From Mesorhizobium sp. WSM4311 (lineage in GTDB: Bacteria > Pseudomonadota > Alphaproteobacteria > Rhizobiales > Rhizobiaceae): a stretch of 64,000 nucleotides of DNA. Shown one piece after another: positions 53,887-62,570 of the stretch; position 1 is the stretch's first letter; every line of letters begins with the position of its first letter. Below the pieces are notes generated by a model. The model saw nothing but the letters and a program-made list of their open reading frames with translations, was not told the origin of the DNA and did not search any database. Location: assembly GCF_002295115.1 (NCBI RefSeq), contig NZ_NSFV01000005.1, positions 496,001-560,000 on the forward strand. The letters run 5' to 3'. Made by a program: the position numbers and the translations under genes.

Positions 53887-54519
53887 ATGAAAACCGACGG
53901 TGAGACCAGATCGGCTCGCAAGGATCGTGAGATCATCCAGGCGGCCACGGCGGCGTTCATCAGCAAGGGTTATGACGGGACCAGCATGGAAGAAATCGCC
54001 ACCAAGGCGGGGGCTTCCAAGCAGACCATCTACAAGCATTTCACCGACAAGGAGACGCTGTTCGGCGAAGTCGTTCTGTCAACCGCTACCCAGGTCAATG
54101 ACATCATCGAGGCCGTGACGACGCTGCTTTCCGAGGCGAAATTCATGGAAGGCGGCCTGCAGCAGCTTGCCAGACGCCTGATAGCGGTTCTCATGGATGA
54201 AGAGTTGTTGAAGCTGCGACGCTTGATCATCGCCAACGCGGATCGAATGCCGCAGCTTGGCCGCGCTTGGTACGAAAAAGGTTTTGAGCGCATGCTTGCC
54301 TCGACGGCGTCCTGCTTTCAAAAGCTCACCAATCGAGGACTGTTACAAACAAGCGATCCCTATCTGGCAGCCAGCCATCTTTTTGGGATGCTTCTTTGGA
54401 TCCCCATGAATGAAGCCATGTTCACGGGCGGCAACCGGCGCTCCAAGGCCGAACTGGAACGGCACGCGGATGCCTCAGTGGAGGCATTTCTGGCCGTCTA
54501 CGGGGCCCAGCCGAAATAG
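53887..54519 (+). CDS. TetR family regulator (AefR-like)
   Basis: 210 residues. The HTH reads IIQAATAAFISKGYDGTSMEEIATKAGASKQTIYKHFTDKETLFGEVV. The ligand domain has RRLIIANADRMPQLGRAWYEKG and HLFGMLLWIPMNEAMF, as in the TetR_C_7/AefR-like group. It is divergent from the VOC gene, with paired palindromic sites between them, so local autoregulation and control of the VOC gene are likely. Confidence 0.89.
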   Translation: MKTDGETRSARKDREIIQAATAAFISKGYDGTSMEEIATKAGASKQTIYKHFTDKETLFGEVVLSTATQVNDIIEAVTTLLSEAKFMEGGLQQLARRLIAVLMDEELLKLRRLIIANADRMPQLGRAWYEKGFERMLASTASCFQKLTNRGLLQTSDPYLAASHLFGMLLWIPMNEAMFTGGNRRSKAELERHADASVEAFLAVYGAQPK

Positions 54520-54570
54520 TGCCGTTCCCCGCCGACGTTTGCGACAACGCCGCCGACATACCGCACCCAA

Positions 54571-55065
54571 TCATCCAGGGGTGTCCGGCCCCTCGGCCTT
54601 CAGCCGCGCAAGCTGGGCACGCTGCAGGTCGAGCGCGGCGTTGACGAAGCGTGATATGGTCGCGAGCTCGGCGTCGCTGAAGGTGGCGATCACCTTTTCG
54701 CCCTCCTTGGCGATGGCGCCGTAATAGCGCGCCGACAGCTCCCGCGTCGCCTCGGTCGCTTCAATCACCACCTTGCGCCTGTCCTCGAGACTGCGCGTGC
54801 GCGTCAGCAGCCCGCGCGCCTCCAGCCGGTCGATCAGCGCCGTCACGGCGGCCGGCGTCAGGCCGGTCGCGGTCGCGATCGCGCCAGCCGATTGCGGGCC
54901 GCCATGGAGCAGCCCGATGCAATGGCGCTCGGCCACGTTCAGCCCGAGCCGCGTTCCCACCGCCTCGTCATAGGCCTGCGTGGCGTCCTGCCACTGCATC
55001 ACGGCAACGCCGATCGCGGCCGCCATTTCGTCGCGATATCCGCTTGACGAATTTATTTCGACCAT
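54571..55065 (-). CDS. MarR family regulator
   Basis: 164 residues. The winged helix has HCIGLLHGGPQSAGAIATAT, then GLTPAAVTALIDRLEARGLLTRTRSLEDRRKVVIEATEATREL. It probably senses a phenolic or oxidative ligand. ATG 55065 is used; ATG 55026 is an alternative. It is divergent from a 55-residue membrane protein gene, and GTCTAA-CAT-TTAGAC lies between. Confidence 0.88.
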   Translation of the reverse strand: MVEINSSSGYRDEMAAAIGVAVMQWQDATQAYDEAVGTRLGLNVAERHCIGLLHGGPQSAGAIATATGLTPAAVTALIDRLEARGLLTRTRSLEDRRKVVIEATEATRELSARYYGAIAKEGEKVIATFSDAELATISRFVNAALDLQRAQLARLKAEGPDTPG

Positions 55066-55079
55066 CTAACTATCAATCC

Positions 55080-55094
55080 GTCTAACATTTAGAC
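55080..55094. promoter_or_regulatory. Candidate MarR operator
   Basis: GTCTAA-CAT-TTAGAC, a perfect 6-base inverted repeat 15 bases before the MarR start; a related ATCTAACTAT lies between it and the gene. Confidence 0.55.
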
Positions 55095-55159
55095 TATCGC
55101 AGCAATATGCGGCGGCACTGCCGACAAGGCAAGGGCCGGCCGCCGACACGGAGTGAAAA

Positions 55160-55327
55160 ATGAGCTCGATCGAACAACGTACCCCTCTCTCGCATGAGGA
55201 CGAATTCAAATACGCCAAGCTGGCGATGGAATGGTACGGCTGGGGTTCCCCCATCGGCCTCGGCATCCTGCTCGTCGCGCTGGCCGCCGCGGCGGTACTG
55301 GTGCGCATCGCCATCTACGGCTTCTGA
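55160..55327 (+). CDS. 55-residue single-helix membrane protein
   Basis: MSSIEQRTPLSHEDEFKYAK followed by AMEWYGWGSPIGLGILLVAL and a short tail to RIAIYGF. It has one membrane helix near the C terminus after a charged N-terminal half. CGGAGTGAAAA precedes ATG. No family is recognised. It is divergent from the MarR gene and shares its operator region, so MarR probably controls it. Confidence 0.65.
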   Translation: MSSIEQRTPLSHEDEFKYAKLAMEWYGWGSPIGLGILLVALAAAAVLVRIAIYGF

Positions 55328-55387
55328 GCTGGAGCACGATGCCGCGCATCTGCCGGCGCCATCACTGGCGCCGGCTACCGTGGAATG

Positions 55388-56827
55388 TCAGACAGCGACC
55401 ACCTTGCTCAGATGATCTCCCAGCCGGCAGGCCAGCGCGGTGATCGTCGTCGTCGGGTTGGCTTGACCGGATGTGCAGAACACTGAGGAGCCGCCGACAT
55501 AGAGATTGTCCATGCCGTGCACCTTGCAGTTGGCGTCCACCACGCTTCTGGTGATGTCGGTGCCCATGCGTGTGCCGCCCATGTGATGGTGGCCGGCGGT
55601 CTCCTCGTCGGTCGGATAATCCTCGCTATTGGCAATCCAGTCCATGAGACGGACACGGCCGAGATTCTTCTCGATGAGCGTCGTGCCGAACAGCTTCAGG
55701 CCTTCGACAAGCGTGCGGCGCTCGAGCTCCGATTTCTTCCAGTGCATCTCGATGCGCGGCACGCCGGCATGGTCGACATCGGTCTTGGACAGCTCGATCC
55801 GGTTGGAGGCCAGCGGCGCCTGTTCCCAGGCGACGTAGAGCTGCGCCGCGCAGCGCAGGTTCTGGCTGAGCCGATAGGCGACCCATTCGGCCATGTCGGG
55901 CGCCGTGCAGGCGAGGTCGGCAATCACATGTTTGACGCCGGCATAGGGCGTCTCGATCAGCCTGATGCCGAAATTCATGATCCGCAGGCGCTCCATCGCG
56001 GCAAGCGTCGGCGAGAAGAAGGCCTCGTTGACGGCATCCACCTCGAACTCGCCATAGTCGGCAAGAATGGCATTGCCGCCCTCGAAGGTCGGGTGTTCCA
56101 TCCAGTAGCTGCCAAGTGCCGTGGCGTTCGGGACCACGCCGCCATTGGAACGCTGGTTCGACCACAGAAGCAGCCGTGAATTCTCCAGCCCGCCGGTGCA
56201 GACGATGAAATAGTCGGCGCTGAAGGCGCCCGCGTCCTGGCCGTTGGACCATAGTTTGGCGCCGGTCACCCGTTTGCCGTCGCCGGCAAGCTCGGTGGCA
56301 TAGGTGTTGAGCACGACGGCGATGTTGCGGCTCTTGTCGAGCTCGTCGGCGAATTTCTCGCCGAAGCGCACCGCCGGGCTCTTGATCAGCTGCACCCAGC
56401 GAATGTCGTCCGAGATCGGCACATCAGGCCGGAAATCAGGAAGTTCGAGGATATCGTGCACCTCCGGCAGATAGGGCTCGATGTCGGTGCGTCGGATCGG
56501 CCAGCCTGTGTCGGGTGCCCAGGCCTTCGGCTCGAAATCCTGCTTGTCGAGCACGCGGCACCAGCCGGCCCAATGGTTGGAGCTGCCGCCCATATACCGC
56601 AGCCGGGTGATGTCGAGGTCGAAATAGAAATCGCCGACCGTGGTGCCGCGGTAGAAATCCTGCGACTCGTCGCTGAACTCGCGCGAGCCGGCCTCCAGCA
56701 CCACGACGGGGATGCCGGCGGCGCCCAGCTTGCGGGCAATGGTGGTGCCGGCCGGACCCGAACCGAGGATGCAGACTTTGGGTTTGAAGTTGGCGGCGAG
56801 ATACGCCTCATGACTGTCGAAGATCAT
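55388..56827 (-). CDS. GMC family FAD-dependent oxidoreductase
   Basis: 479 residues. FAD is bound by VCILGSGPAGTTIARKLGAAGIPVVVLEAGSR. RLRYMGGSSNHWAGWCRVLD follows, and the C terminus has GHHHMGGTRMG and NLYVGGSSVFCTSGQANPTTTITALACRLGD, including the active-site His region. It is a GMC_oxred_C protein of the sugar/alcohol dehydrogenase type. It has no signal peptide of its own. Its start overlaps the stop of a small Tat-signal gene (ATGA), so the two probably form an exported complex. Confidence 0.9.
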   Translation of the reverse strand: MIFDSHEAYLAANFKPKVCILGSGPAGTTIARKLGAAGIPVVVLEAGSREFSDESQDFYRGTTVGDFYFDLDITRLRYMGGSSNHWAGWCRVLDKQDFEPKAWAPDTGWPIRRTDIEPYLPEVHDILELPDFRPDVPISDDIRWVQLIKSPAVRFGEKFADELDKSRNIAVVLNTYATELAGDGKRVTGAKLWSNGQDAGAFSADYFIVCTGGLENSRLLLWSNQRSNGGVVPNATALGSYWMEHPTFEGGNAILADYGEFEVDAVNEAFFSPTLAAMERLRIMNFGIRLIETPYAGVKHVIADLACTAPDMAEWVAYRLSQNLRCAAQLYVAWEQAPLASNRIELSKTDVDHAGVPRIEMHWKKSELERRTLVEGLKLFGTTLIEKNLGRVRLMDWIANSEDYPTDEETAGHHHMGGTRMGTDITRSVVDANCKVHGMDNLYVGGSSVFCTSGQANPTTTITALACRLGDHLSKVVAV

Positions 56828-57021
56828 GCCAGGTCGCTCCGCTTCAGGATCCAGCCATTGACCTCGACGATCTCATTCGGGTCGGCCGGTGACGGATCGG
56901 CCCTTGAAGGACCGGCACGGGCCGCGTCGGCTTCAGGCAGCTTGCGGAACAAGGACAAGGCAGGCAGGGCGATCAGCGCCTGCACGAGCGTGCGGCGCGA
57001 CATTTTCTTGAAGAAGCACAT
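56824..57021 (-). CDS. Tiny Tat-signal partner of the GMC oxidoreductase
   Basis: 65 residues. MCFFKKMSRRTLVQALIALP is a twin-arginine signal, followed by a Ala/Pro-rich linker and the short mature tail NEIVEVNGWILKRSDLA. It overlaps the GMC gene by four bases. It resembles the small subunits that carry sugar dehydrogenases across the membrane by Tat hitch-hiking, but is far shorter than known ones. ATG 57021 follows GAGAGACCC; ATG 57003 would start at MSRRTL. Confidence 0.65.
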   Translation of the reverse strand: MCFFKKMSRRTLVQALIALPALSLFRKLPEADAARAGPSRADPSPADPNEIVEVNGWILKRSDLA

Positions 57022-57206
57022 GCCGGGTCTCTCGGATAAGGGCCTCGATGCGCGCATGACATTCCCCAAACGGCACACGCATCGTCACAGACGCCAGTAT
57101 CGTGCCAAGCCCGGCCCCAAGGCGTGAAAAGGCGGGCAAGTGCTACAACCGAATGCAAACAGGGTTAGAAATTCCTTAACGGGCGAGGTGTGCCCGACCG
57201 GCCGGC

Positions 57207-57968
57207 TCACGCGGCCGCGGAAATGTCCGTATCGAGGATCGTCAGGTTGCGGCCGCCATGCTTGGCCTGGTAGAGGCGCCGGTCCGCGGCGCGCATCAAA
57301 TCCGATACGTTGACGTCCTCGCCGCACACGGTGCCGCCGATGCTGACGGTCAGCGGAATGGTCCGTTCGTCCACCGGCCGGAAGCGGATCAGCTCGACCT
57401 CTCGGCGAATGCGCTCGGCGACACGCTTGGCTTCCTGCTCGGTGGCGCCGACCAGAAAGGCGCCGAACTCCTCGCCGCCGATGCGGCCAAGCACGTCGCC
57501 GCTGCGCACGCCGCGCTCGATGGCGCTGGCGATCAGCAGCAGCGCGTCGTCACCGGTCAGGTGGCCGAAACTGTCATTGATCTTCTTGAAATGGTCGGCG
57601 TCGATGATCAGCAGCGCGCCGCGGTCGGACTTGCGCCGCGAACCGTCCAACGCGGCAAAGAAGCTTTCCCGGTTGAGCATGCCGGTCATGTCGTCGCGGC
57701 TGGCCTTCTCCGACAGGCGGCGGTGCGCGGCTGCAAGCTGGGCGTGTGCCCGGGCCAGTTCGCGGTGCGCGTTCTTCAGCCTGTCGCTCTGCCAGAAGGT
57801 GCTGGCGCAGGCCGCCCATGCAAGCACCAGCGGACAGAGCGTCGAACTCAGCCAGATCGTTCGGCTGATCGGGAATCCCAAGGCCGGAACGATGATCAGC
57901 GTCAGAACAAGCGAGGCGGCGACGGAGGCGAAAGCGATAGCGGCGGATTTCAGAATGATGCTGTTCAT
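57207..57968 (-). CDS. Diguanylate cyclase (GGDEF domain) with membrane anchor
   Basis: 253 residues. Two membrane helices occupy about 5-60, then a coiled coil (LKNAHRELARAHAQLAAAHRRLSEKASRDDMTGMLNRESF). The GGDEF domain has DADHFKKINDSFGH and the active loop RIGGEEF, so cyclase activity is expected. No RxxD inhibitory site is seen ahead of the loop. It makes cyclic di-GMP, which controls attachment and motility. ATG 57968 follows GGGGAG; an upstream start at 58097 lacks hydrophobic character. Confidence 0.9.
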   Translation of the reverse strand: MNSIILKSAAIAFASVAASLVLTLIIVPALGFPISRTIWLSSTLCPLVLAWAACASTFWQSDRLKNAHRELARAHAQLAAAHRRLSEKASRDDMTGMLNRESFFAALDGSRRKSDRGALLIIDADHFKKINDSFGHLTGDDALLLIASAIERGVRSGDVLGRIGGEEFGAFLVGATEQEAKRVAERIRREVELIRFRPVDERTIPLTVSIGGTVCGEDVNVSDLMRAADRRLYQAKHGGRNLTILDTDISAAA

Positions 57969-58130
57969 CGCGGGCTCCCCACAGGACTTTCTCTGTGCCA
58001 GCAAGCCCTGAAGGCCACCTTTCCCGGTTGCATAAAATTTGAATCTTGCGGCCATTTCTGCCACCAAAAGCGCGTGGAAGTTGTGGATAAAGTCCATTTC
58101 AGAATCCGCGTTTCATGCCATAAGGAGCGC

Positions 58131-58835
58131 ATGACCACGCAGCCTGACCCCGCCCGCTTCGCCCATGTCACCGACTGGGTGTTCGACCTCGACAACACGC
58201 TCTATCCGCATCATTCGAATCTGTTCTCGCAGATCGACGTCAAGATGACCGCCTATGTCGGGGAGCTGCTGTCGCTGCCGCGCGAGGAGGCGCGCAAGCT
58301 GCAGAAGGAGCTTTATCGCGAATATGGCACGACGCTGAACGGGTTGATGGCGCGCCACGGCATCGATCCCGACGATTTCCTCGAGAAGGTGCATGACATC
58401 GACTATTCATGGCTGGTGCCCGACCCTGTCCTGGGCACCGCTATCCGCCAGCTTCCCGGCCGCAAGTTCATCTTCACCAATGGCGACCGCCGGCATGCCG
58501 AGCGCACCGCGCGCCAGCTCGGCATCCTCGACCATTTCGACGACATCTTCGATATCGTCGCCGCCGGCCTCAATCCCAAGCCCGCGCGCCAGACCTACGA
58601 GAAGTTCGCCGAGCTGCATGCCGTTACCGGCCACAATGCGGTGATGTTCGAGGACCTCGCCCGCAACCTGGAGGTGCCCAAGGCGCTGGGCATGACCACC
58701 GTGCTCGTCGTGCCGCGCAATTTCGAGCCGACCTTCGCCGAGATCTGGGAACGCGACCCCACGCAGGAAGACGACGTCGATTTCGTCACTGACGATCTGG
58801 CGGGGTTTTTGACCGCGATTGTGGAGAGGGAGTAG
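58131..58835 (+). CDS. HAD family pyrimidine 5'-nucleotidase
   Basis: 234 residues. HAD motif I is WVFDLDNTLYPHHSNLF, motif II FTNGDRRHAE, and motifs III/IV are NPKPARQTY and AVMFEDLARNLEVPKALGMTTV. It follows the SDT1/pyrimidine 5'-nucleotidase pattern and acts on phosphorylated metabolites in the cytosol. AAGGAGCGC sets ATG 58131. I recall this gene next to argB and dapD in other rhizobia; here it lies 8.5 kb from argB. Confidence 0.88.
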   Translation: MTTQPDPARFAHVTDWVFDLDNTLYPHHSNLFSQIDVKMTAYVGELLSLPREEARKLQKELYREYGTTLNGLMARHGIDPDDFLEKVHDIDYSWLVPDPVLGTAIRQLPGRKFIFTNGDRRHAERTARQLGILDHFDDIFDIVAAGLNPKPARQTYEKFAELHAVTGHNAVMFEDLARNLEVPKALGMTTVLVVPRNFEPTFAEIWERDPTQEDDVDFVTDDLAGFLTAIVERE

Positions 58836-58893
58836 GGGAATTGAAGAACTGAAGAATTGGAGATTTGATCGGGAATGCGGGGGCCACGATCCT

Positions 58894-58917
58894 CCTCAAT
58901 TCCTCAATTCCTCAATT
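58894..58917. repeat. Short direct repeat, three copies of CCTCAATT
   Basis: Three adjacent copies of an 8-base unit between the convergent HAD and LOG genes. The preceding GAATTGAAGAACTGAAGAAT may pair with it as an imperfect hairpin. Too short to be an array of any known kind. Confidence 0.5.
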
Positions 58918-58939
58918 CTCGAGTTCCCCAACTCCTCCC

Positions 58940-59788
58940 TCACTCCCCCAACTTGTAGAACCGGCTGACAATCCCCCAGGCCTCGTCGGCGGTGTCGACG
59001 AAATCGATGATGTCCTGGTCGCCGGGGCTGATCGTGCCTTGCTCGGCGAGGAAGTCGAGGTTGATCGCGCGTTTCCAGAACGATTTGCCGAACAGGATCA
59101 CCGGCACGCGCTCCATGCGTCCGGTCTGGATCAGCGTCAGCGTCTCGAAGAACTCGTCCATCGTGCCGAAGCCGCCGGGAAACACCGCCACCGCCTTGGC
59201 GCGCATGACGAAGTGCATCTTGCGGATGGCGAAATAGTGGAAGTTGAAACACAGCTCCGGCGTCACATAGACGTTCGGCGCCTGCTCATGCGGCAGCACG
59301 ATGTTGAGTCCGATCGACGGCGCGCCGACATCGTCGGCGCCGCGATTTCCCGCTTCCATCACGCCGGGGCCGCCGCCGGTCACCACTACATATTCGCGGT
59401 AGTATGAGGCGGCCGATTGCCGCGAGCACAGGCGGGCGAATTTGCGCGCCTCCTCGTAATATTTGCTGTTTTCCTCGAGGTTCTTCTTCTGCGTCTCGTT
59501 CTTGGCCGCCCAGGCCACGCCGCCGGGTTCCGGCAGGCGCGCGCCGCCGAACAGGATCACCGTCGAACGGATGCCGCGCTCGGCCAGGATCATTTCCGGC
59601 TTCAAGAGTTCGAGCTGCAGCCGCACCGCGCGCAATTCGCGCCGCGTCATGAAGTCGGGATCGTTCCAGGCAAGCCGGTAGGTCTCGGCCCGCGTCTGCG
59701 GCGTGTCCGGCACGCTTTTCGACCGCTCCAGATCCTCGTCCGAATGCGGCAGCGGCGTCCACCCCGCCTTTTCCATAGGTGTCATCAA
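58940..59788 (-). CDS. LOG family protein (TIGR00730-type)
   Basis: 282 residues. The nucleotide-binding pattern VVTGGGPGVMEAGNRGADDVGAPSIGLNI is followed by the catalytic motif FPGGFGTMDEFFETLT. LOG proteins are phosphoribohydrolases, releasing cytokinin bases or acting on AMP and related nucleotides. It is longer than plant LOGs, with an N-terminal extension typical of proteobacterial members. It is divergent from dapD and convergent with the HAD gene. Confidence 0.88.
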   Translation of the reverse strand: MMTPMEKAGWTPLPHSDEDLERSKSVPDTPQTRAETYRLAWNDPDFMTRRELRAVRLQLELLKPEMILAERGIRSTVILFGGARLPEPGGVAWAAKNETQKKNLEENSKYYEEARKFARLCSRQSAASYYREYVVVTGGGPGVMEAGNRGADDVGAPSIGLNIVLPHEQAPNVYVTPELCFNFHYFAIRKMHFVMRAKAVAVFPGGFGTMDEFFETLTLIQTGRMERVPVILFGKSFWKRAINLDFLAEQGTISPGDQDIIDFVDTADEAWGIVSRFYKLGE

Positions 59789-59859
59789 ATTACCCGTCCA
59801 GATTTCCTTGACTGCGCCGTCCCATGACGCAGGTGCGATTGACCCTCACTGAGCCTTAA

Positions 59860-59914
59860 CATAAGCAGGTTCCGCAAACGTGTCCGGCGGTTTTGCGACA
59901 AGAACCTGCTTATG
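59860..59914 (+). repeat. Palindromic intergenic repeat, family A copy 4
   Basis: Perfect 13-base arms CATAAGCAGGTTC/GAACCTGCTTATG enclose CGCAAACGTGTCCGGCGGTT. The core is a variant of AAAAGTG...GCGGTTTT. It lies between the LOG and dapD genes. Confidence 0.85.
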
Positions 59915-60009
59915 CAAAGACCCAGGCAGGCGAAGCACGCCCAGGGTCCACGCGACTTCAAAACAGGTTAAGGCGCGGCCCCTTAACAGCTTGGTAATGG
60001 AGCGAATTC

Positions 60010-60864
60010 ATGTCGAAGCCCGATCTGGCGAGCCTCGAAAAGACCATCGAGAAGGCCTTCGACGAACGCGATACGATTTCGACCGCGACCCGCGGCGAGA
60101 CGCGCGACGCCATCCAGGCCGCGCTCGACCTGCTCGACCGCGGCACGGCGCGCGTCGCCGAGCGCCAGGCCGACGGCACGTGGCAGGTCAACCAGTGGCT
60201 GAAGAAGGCCGTTCTGCTCTCCTTCCGGCTCAACCCGATGGAGATCATCAAGGGTGGCCCGGGCCAGGCCGTCTGGTGGGACAAGGTGCCGTCCAAGTTC
60301 GATGGCTGGAGTGCGGTCGATTTCGAGAAGGCAGGCTTCCGCGCCGTGCCGTCGTCGATCGTGCGCCGTTCCGCCTATGTCGCGCCGGGCGCCGTGCTGA
60401 TGCCATCCTTTGTCAATGTCGGCGCCTATGTCGATACGGGGACCATGGTCGATACCTGGGCCTCGGTCGGCTCCTGCGCCCAGATCGGCAAGAACGTGCA
60501 TCTGTCGGGTGGCGTCGGCATTGGCGGCGTGCTCGAGCCGATGCAGGCCGGCCCCACCATCATCGAGGACAATTGCTTCATCGGCGCGCGTTCGGAAGTC
60601 GTCGAGGGCTGCATCGTGCGCGAAGGCTCGGTGCTCGGCATGGGCGTGTTCATCGGCCAGTCGACCAAGATCGTCGACCGCGCCACCGGTGAGATCTTCT
60701 ACGGCGAAGTGCCGCCCAATTCGGTGGTCGTCGCCGGCTCGCTGCCGGGCAAGCCTTTGCCGAACAACGAGCCGGGGCCTAGCCTCTACTGCGCCGTCAT
60801 CGTCAAGCGCGTCGACGCCAAGACCCGGTCCAAGACCTCGATCAACGAATTGCTGCGCGATTGA
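60010..60864 (+). CDS. dapD: Tetrahydrodipicolinate N-succinyltransferase
   Basis: 284 residues. An N-terminal helical domain ([35 protein letters not shown]) precedes a left-handed beta helix with [77 protein letters not shown]. It succinylates tetrahydrodipicolinate in the succinylase route to lysine and diaminopimelate. The start at 60010 follows GGAGCGAATTC. It belongs with dapE at the right edge, although five genes lie between. Confidence 0.97.
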   Translation: MSKPDLASLEKTIEKAFDERDTISTATRGETRDAIQAALDLLDRGTARVAERQADGTWQVNQWLKKAVLLSFRLNPMEIIKGGPGQAVWWDKVPSKFDGWSAVDFEKAGFRAVPSSIVRRSAYVAPGAVLMPSFVNVGAYVDTGTMVDTWASVGSCAQIGKNVHLSGGVGIGGVLEPMQAGPTIIEDNCFIGARSEVVEGCIVREGSVLGMGVFIGQSTKIVDRATGEIFYGEVPPNSVVVAGSLPGKPLPNNEPGPSLYCAVIVKRVDAKTRSKTSINELLRD

Positions 60865-60936
60865 TCTTTCCGCAAAGCGGGCGCACCTTCCGCCGGCGCG
60901 ACAATCCGTCGCGCTGGTTCAACATGGAGGGGTGAC

Positions 60937-61299
60937 ATGGACTGGAAATATCTGCTGACAAGTTTCGACGGCCGCATCAATCGCGCCAAGTTCTGGGCCG
61001 GCATCGGCGTGTTCATCGTTATCGGCATCGTCGCCTTCATTCTCGACTCGATCCTTGGCACGCGTTTCACCACCAGCAGCGGCGCTCAGGTCGGCATCAT
61101 CGGCATCCTCTTCGCGCTGGCATCGATCTATTTCGCTATTGCCCTCTACGCGAAACGCTGGCACGACCGCGACAAGTCGGGCTGGTGGACGCTGATTGGC
61201 CTCGTACCTGTCATCGGCGGCATCTGGCTGCTGGTCGAACTCGGCATCCTCCAAGGCACCAGCGGTGCCAATCAATACGGACCGGACCCGCTTGCCTGA
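60937..61299 (+). CDS. DUF805 membrane protein 1
   Basis: 120 residues with three to four membrane segments. DUF805 hallmarks are DGRINRAKFWAGI near the N terminus, AKRWHDRDKSGWWTLIGLVP, and a final GANQYGPDP. The function of the family is unknown. GGAGGGGTGAC precedes ATG. Its stop overlaps the start of a second DUF805 gene, so they are co-expressed paralogues. Confidence 0.88.
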   Translation: MDWKYLLTSFDGRINRAKFWAGIGVFIVIGIVAFILDSILGTRFTTSSGAQVGIIGILFALASIYFAIALYAKRWHDRDKSGWWTLIGLVPVIGGIWLLVELGILQGTSGANQYGPDPLA

Positions 61300-61669
61300 C
61301 AGTCCAAATCTCACCTGGCTTTTCTTCAAGACATCGGGCCGCGTCAGCCGCGCGGCCTATTTTCTTGGTGGCCTGCTCGTCGCCATTATCCAGGCCTTCC
61401 CGCTCTACCGCTTCACGCTGGTGCCGGAAGGTTCGGCTGAGGGCAATATGTGGTCGTTCATCTTCTTCATCGCTTTCATTGCCTCGCTATGGTCGAACAT
61501 CGCGCTGGCGGTGAAGCGGCTGCACGACCTCGACAAGCCGGGCATTGCCGCGCTGATCCTGTTCGTACCGGTCGTCTCGATCGTCGCCTTTCTTGTGTTG
61601 TGCCTGTTTCCAGGGCAGCCTGGGCCCAACCGCTATGGCCGGCGCACCAACGAGCCGGCGCAACGCTAG
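61292..61669 (+). CDS. DUF805 membrane protein 2
   Basis: 125 residues with three to four membrane segments: TSGRVSRAAYFLGGLLVAII, AVKRLHDLDKPGIAALILFVP and GPNRYGRRT. It has the same plan as its upstream neighbour but is clearly diverged. TTG 61292 overlaps the upstream stop by 8 bases. ATG 61196 would lie far inside the first gene and give an unrelated N terminus. Confidence 0.82.
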   Translation: MPDSPNLTWLFFKTSGRVSRAAYFLGGLLVAIIQAFPLYRFTLVPEGSAEGNMWSFIFFIAFIASLWSNIALAVKRLHDLDKPGIAALILFVPVVSIVAFLVLCLFPGQPGPNRYGRRTNEPAQR

Positions 61670-61720
61670 AGCCGGATGATTTCAGGTCGAATCGACCTGA
61701 AATCTGAATCCGTCTCTAAA
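61668..61720. repeat. Palindromic repeat after the DUF805 pair
   Basis: TTCAGGTCGA-A-TCGACCTGAA with looser outer arms (AGAGCCGGAT and ATCCGTCTCT). It starts at the stop codon and lies 10 bases before the next palindrome. Confidence 0.7.
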
Positions 61721-61730
61721 TCAAAGAGAT

Positions 61731-61781
61731 AGAGCATGATGTCGTCCGAAAACCGCTTCACACTTTTCGGCATCATGCTCT
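61731..61781 (-). repeat. Palindromic intergenic repeat, family A copy 5 (inverted)
   Basis: Arms AGAGCATGAT/ATCATGCTCT. Read on the minus strand the interior is GAAAAGTGTGAAGCGGTTTT, identical to the core of copy 2 at 43,989 although the arms differ completely. Confidence 0.85.
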
Positions 61782-61796
61782 GAGGGCCGATCGGAC

Positions 61797-62570
61797 ATGC
61801 GCTACCGCACGCTTGATCCGAAACTGATCATCGAGACCGCCGAACGGCTTGAGGAGCGCGTTGCGGAACGGTTTCCCCAGGCCGGGCTGCGCGGCGTCGC
61901 CGCCGAACTGGTGTCGCTGTCACGCGATCTGGCCAAGGCGGCCCAGGCGCTCGAAGCGCCGATCTGGTGGCTGCGCGGGCTCATCATCGCCGCCGTCCTC
62001 GCCGGCGCGTTGATCTTCCTGTTCGTCGGCACCATCCTGCCGCTCATTCACATCTCCCAGGCTGACGATGCGGTGCAGTCGGTGCAAGGCATCGAAGCCA
62101 CGATCAACATGATCATCCTTGCCGTGCTCGGCCTGCTGGCGCTGATCCGCACCGAGGAGCGCATAAAGCGCAAGCGGGTGTTTCGCCAGCTGCACGGCCT
62201 GCGCTCGCTGATCCATGTCATCGACATGCACCAGCTGACCAAGGATCCGGCGGCGCTCTCGGCCGATTTCAAGCCGACGGCGCATTCCCCGGCCCGCATC
62301 ACCAATGCCGCCGATCTCGCTCGCTACCTCGATTATTGCTCCGAAATGCTGTCGATCACCGGTAAGATCGCCGCGCTGTTCGCGCAGTCGGTCAATGACA
62401 ATGTCGTCATCGACGGCGTCAATGACATCGAGAACCTGGCGTCCAACCTGTCGCGCAAGATCTGGCAGAAGATCACGCTGATCGAGAGGCACCCGGCGGC
62501 ACGACCTGTTCCGGCGCCAGGCCGGGCGGGCCAAGCCGCGCCGCTTCCGCCGCGCGCACCAAAGCGGTAA
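61797..62570 (+). CDS. Conserved membrane protein of unknown function
   Basis: 257 residues. Two membrane segments (about 58-82 and 103-120) separate an N-terminal cytoplasmic helix from a larger C-terminal part (KRVFRQLHGLRSLIHVIDMHQLTKDP, DLARYLDYCSEMLSITGKIAALFAQSVND). I recall similar proteins in Rhizobiales but no function. The proline-rich C terminus overlaps the convergent reductase gene by 98 bases. Confidence 0.8.
   Translation: MRYRTLDPKLIIETAERLEERVAERFPQAGLRGVAAELVSLSRDLAKAAQALEAPIWWLRGLIIAAVLAGALIFLFVGTILPLIHISQADDAVQSVQGIEATINMIILAVLGLLALIRTEERIKRKRVFRQLHGLRSLIHVIDMHQLTKDPAALSADFKPTAHSPARITNAADLARYLDYCSEMLSITGKIAALFAQSVNDNVVIDGVNDIENLASNLSRKIWQKITLIERHPAARPVPAPGRAGQAAPLPPRAPKR

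Noticed and set aside
58894..58917. Possible CRISPR-like repeat
   Set aside because: Units are 8 bases, directly adjacent and only three; there are no spacers and no cas genes in the window.
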